DNA of 6,967 nt, taken from the NCBI GenBank assembly GCA_903937325.1, contig CAIZYV010000107.1, positions 1 through 6,967 of the forward strand, written 5' to 3'. Below are positions 5,431 to 6,967 of this stretch, piece after piece. A model generated the notes under the pieces. The model was not told the DNA's origin. It worked only from the letters and a program-made list of their open reading frames with translations, and did not search any database. Source of the DNA: Candidatus Falkowiibacteriota bacterium. GTDB taxonomy: Bacteria; Patescibacteriota; Patescibacteriia; Patescibacteriales; UBA12465. Made by a program: the position numbers and the translations under genes. Numbering within the stretch: position 1 is the stretch's first letter; each line of letters begins with the position of its first letter.

Positions 5431-6548
5431 GGCTTTTATCCAAGTACTCTTATTTTCTTTTTATACTTTTTAGTCTCTGTCTTTTGGGTGGTTTTTTTAT
5501 TTTTTCCGGCAGACAACTCAATGATGCTTCTGACGCTTTTTTATTTTTGCCCATAACTTCTGACAAAATGGATAAAGAACATTCTTTAGTTCTTGCTTCT
5601 CCTGCCAAGGAACCAATCACCCTTATTTTTGGCGGAGATGTTATGCTCTCTCGCACGGTTAACGCTAAAATGTTTTCTTATGGTAATTATCTCTGGCCTT
5701 TTCAAGAGATTGCTTCGACGACAGCGGAAGCCGATATTACTATTTTTAATCTCGAATCACCTTTTTTAAAAGAAGCGGATTATCGCGTACCAAGCGGTTC
5801 TTTCTCTTTTAAGGCTGATCCGCAAGCTTTATCTGGTCTTATTTTGTCTGGAGTCGATGTCTTGAGCCTGGCTAATAATCATATTTTAAATGCCAGTGAG
5901 CAAGGTATTAAAGATAGCTTGTCTTTATTAACAGGGGAGCGAATTGCGGTTGTTGGTGCTGGAATGAATGAAACTGAGGCGCGGCGCGGAGCGATAATTG
6001 AGCGCGGAACGTGGAAAGTGGCCTTCTTATCTTATGCTTATCCGCAAGATAATAGTGTTGCTAGCGCGGAGAATGCCGGTATTGCATCACTTGATATGGC
6101 AAATTTGCGTGCAGATATAAGTCGCTTACGTCCTCAGGCTGATTTAATTGTCGTGTTGATACATGCTGGCTTGGAATACGTTTCTCAGCCAAACGAGAGC
6201 CAAAAACAATTTGCCCATATGGCTATTGAGTCGGGCGCCGATGCTGTTATTGGTCATCATCCTCATTGGTTGCAATCATGGGAAATATATCAAGGGAAAC
6301 CAATTTTTTATTCGCTGGGTAATCTAGTTTTTGATCAGATGTGGTCACAGGCGACCAGTCAAGGTTTGTTATTACGTTTAACTTTCGCTACTGATTTATC
6401 TGGTCGGGCTGAATTTATGCCTTTAATTATTAAAGATTATGGCCAGGCAGTTTTTTGGCCCGAAGATAAGCCCCTGGCCGATTTTTGGCTTCCTTATGAT
6501 TTACCGCCGACTTTTGATTTAGATTGGCCAGCGCCTGAGAACAATTAG
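5424..6548 (+). CDS. CapA/PGA_cap-family metallophosphatase-like protein, membrane-anchored
   Basis: From the ATG at 5424 the product has 374 residues. A hydrophobic segment at about 9-28 is a signal anchor or signal peptide, so the domain should lie outside the cytoplasm. The PGA_cap domain spans about 64-320 with its motifs in order: FGGDVMLSR (69-77), FNLESP (108-113), LSLANNHILN (147-156), LIHAGLEY (245-252), IGHHPHWLQ (276-284) and FYSLGNLVFDQ (295-305). The Asp, Asn and His residues fit a calcineurin-like metal centre. The usual HWG.EY motif reads HAGLEY, with Ala in place of Trp. CapA proteins are linked to poly-gamma-glutamate capsule formation, but many relatives occur without capB or capC, and none is seen here, so the role is uncertain. 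A TTG at 5415 would add three residues; ATG is preferred because of the nearby -10 box. Its 3' end overlaps the opposing gene by 119 bp. Confidence 0.93.
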   Translation: MSRLLSKYSYFLFILFSLCLLGGFFIFSGRQLNDASDAFLFLPITSDKMDKEHSLVLASPAKEPITLIFGGDVMLSRTVNAKMFSYGNYLWPFQEIASTTAEADITIFNLESPFLKEADYRVPSGSFSFKADPQALSGLILSGVDVLSLANNHILNASEQGIKDSLSLLTGERIAVVGAGMNETEARRGAIIERGTWKVAFLSYAYPQDNSVASAENAGIASLDMANLRADISRLRPQADLIVVLIHAGLEYVSQPNESQKQFAHMAIESGADAVIGHHPHWLQSWEIYQGKPIFYSLGNLVFDQMWSQATSQGLLLRLTFATDLSGRAEFMPLIIKDYGQAVFWPEDKPLADFWLPYDLPPTFDLDWPAPENN

Positions 6549-6967
6549 CCTCTATAGTTTTTAAATGGCGGTCGAAACAGTCTGGCTTTTCTAAAGCTGA
6601 GACTGTTTTTAATATATCGCGACAACACTGGCAGACCTCTATAATTTTAGCTGCTTGGTGTTGATAATATTTAGTTAAATCTTCGGCTATGGGCAATCGC
6701 TGTAAGCCACGATGGGCAAAATTGCGTCGCCCTGATTGCCAATCTTCTTTATAGTCATAAACATCGTCAGCCAGCTGTTTAGCGGCCAAGAAATAGCGGC
6801 TAGCGAGTAGTAATTTATTTTGATTGACATGGCTCCAGTTAAGTCGTTTGGTTAATAAATTTATGTTTGCCAATAAAAAGGTGGATTTATCGGCAGCTTG
6901 TATTTTTCTTTTGGGTATTAATAAGGGGCGTCTACTTTCTTGGAAATTAGCCATGTCGCTTGTTAGC
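6430..6967 (-). CDS. Class I isoprenoid-synthase-like helical protein, 5'-truncated
   Basis: The minus-strand frame is open to the right edge of the window. An ATG at 6954 starts a 174-residue reading, but the frame continues upstream (encoding L-T-S-D just before it), so the N-terminus may be missing. The notable block is AAKQLADDVYDYKEDWQSG (residues 58-75 from that ATG), with Asp63, Asp64, Asp67 and Asp71. It resembles the second aspartate-rich helix of trans-isoprenyl diphosphate synthases and squalene/phytoene synthases (Q-L-x-D-D-x-x-D-x-x-x-D-x-x-x-G). Flanking sequence is mostly helical and soluble with several Cys. If correct, a metal-dependent prenyl-diphosphate enzyme or a degenerate relative is likely; the first aspartate motif would be outside the window. 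The last 119 bp run antisense to the end of the CapA-like gene, and this tail (from about residue 136) looks low in conservation-like motifs. Real gene likely; function tentative. Confidence 0.62.
   Translation of the reverse strand, partial: LTSDMANFQESRRPLLIPKRKIQAADKSTFLLANINLLTKRLNWSHVNQNKLLLASRYFLAAKQLADDVYDYKEDWQSGRRNFAHRGLQRLPIAEDLTKYYQHQAAKIIEVCQCCRDILKTVSALEKPDCFDRHLKTIEANCSQALANLNQKSAVNHKEAKNRPGAYLRAKKLPGHNL
6575..6610 (+). terminator. Intrinsic terminator of the CapA-like gene, inside the opposing gene
   Basis: AAACAGTCT (6575-6583) pairs with AGACTGTTT (6600-6608). Inside it, GCTTT (6585-6589) pairs with AAAGC (6593-6597) around a TCT loop, giving 14 bp with one small internal mismatch. 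The descending arm ends in TTTTT (6606-6610). The hairpin begins 26 nt after the CapA stop and is oriented for + transcription. The minus-strand reading lacks a good T tract after the hairpin, so it should mainly stop transcription from the CapA side. Confidence 0.7.

Noticed and set aside
5450..5656. Minus-strand open frame inside the start of the CapA-like gene.
   Set aside because: Antisense shadow of a well-supported coding region, with no recognisable motifs.

Overview
This AT-leaning bacterial window holds eight protein-coding genes, two of them cut by the window edges, packed with short gaps or overlaps. There is no sign of tRNA, rRNA, CRISPR arrays or insertion sequences. Compact spacing, no Shine-Dalgarno motif before any start codon, -10 boxes sitting next to start codons, and the particular family mix (YhiN-like flavoprotein, U32 protein, CapA-like protein, a short VIT-like membrane protein) suggest a Patescibacteria/CPR-type genome. 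That assignment is an inference. The genetic code looks standard: TGA terminates two genes and never occurs inside the long reading frames.

Left part (1-2778, all +): the C-terminal two thirds of an HI0933/YhiN-type flavoprotein, then a membrane-anchored SGNH/GDSL hydrolase, then a multi-pass acyltransferase-3 (AT3) protein that overlaps the hydrolase by 20 bp. The last two look like a split version of the AT3-SGNH pairing used to O-acylate surface polysaccharides. An extended -10 box built partly from the flavoprotein's TGA stop may start a separate transcript for this pair.

Middle (2779-4913): a 39-residue, very basic protein with its own predicted promoter and intrinsic terminator, matching no family I recognise. 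It is followed by a two-gene unit: a small alpha/beta hydrolase, whose start codon sits directly behind two tandem TATAAT boxes, overlapping by 7 bp a U32-family protein of the TrhP/YegQ tRNA-hydroxylation type. The unit ends in a perfectly palindromic bidirectional terminator shared with the convergent VIT-like gene.

Right part (4914-6967): a VIT/CCC1-like membrane protein (-) and a CapA-family protein (+) diverge from a compact region with overlapping -10 boxes. The CapA gene converges with, and overlaps by 119 bp, a partial minus-strand gene carrying a class I isoprenoid-synthase-like motif; the apparent CapA terminator lies inside that opposing gene. I found no obviously new multi-gene system. 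The most open items are the small basic protein, the split AT3/SGNH pair and the promoter architecture.
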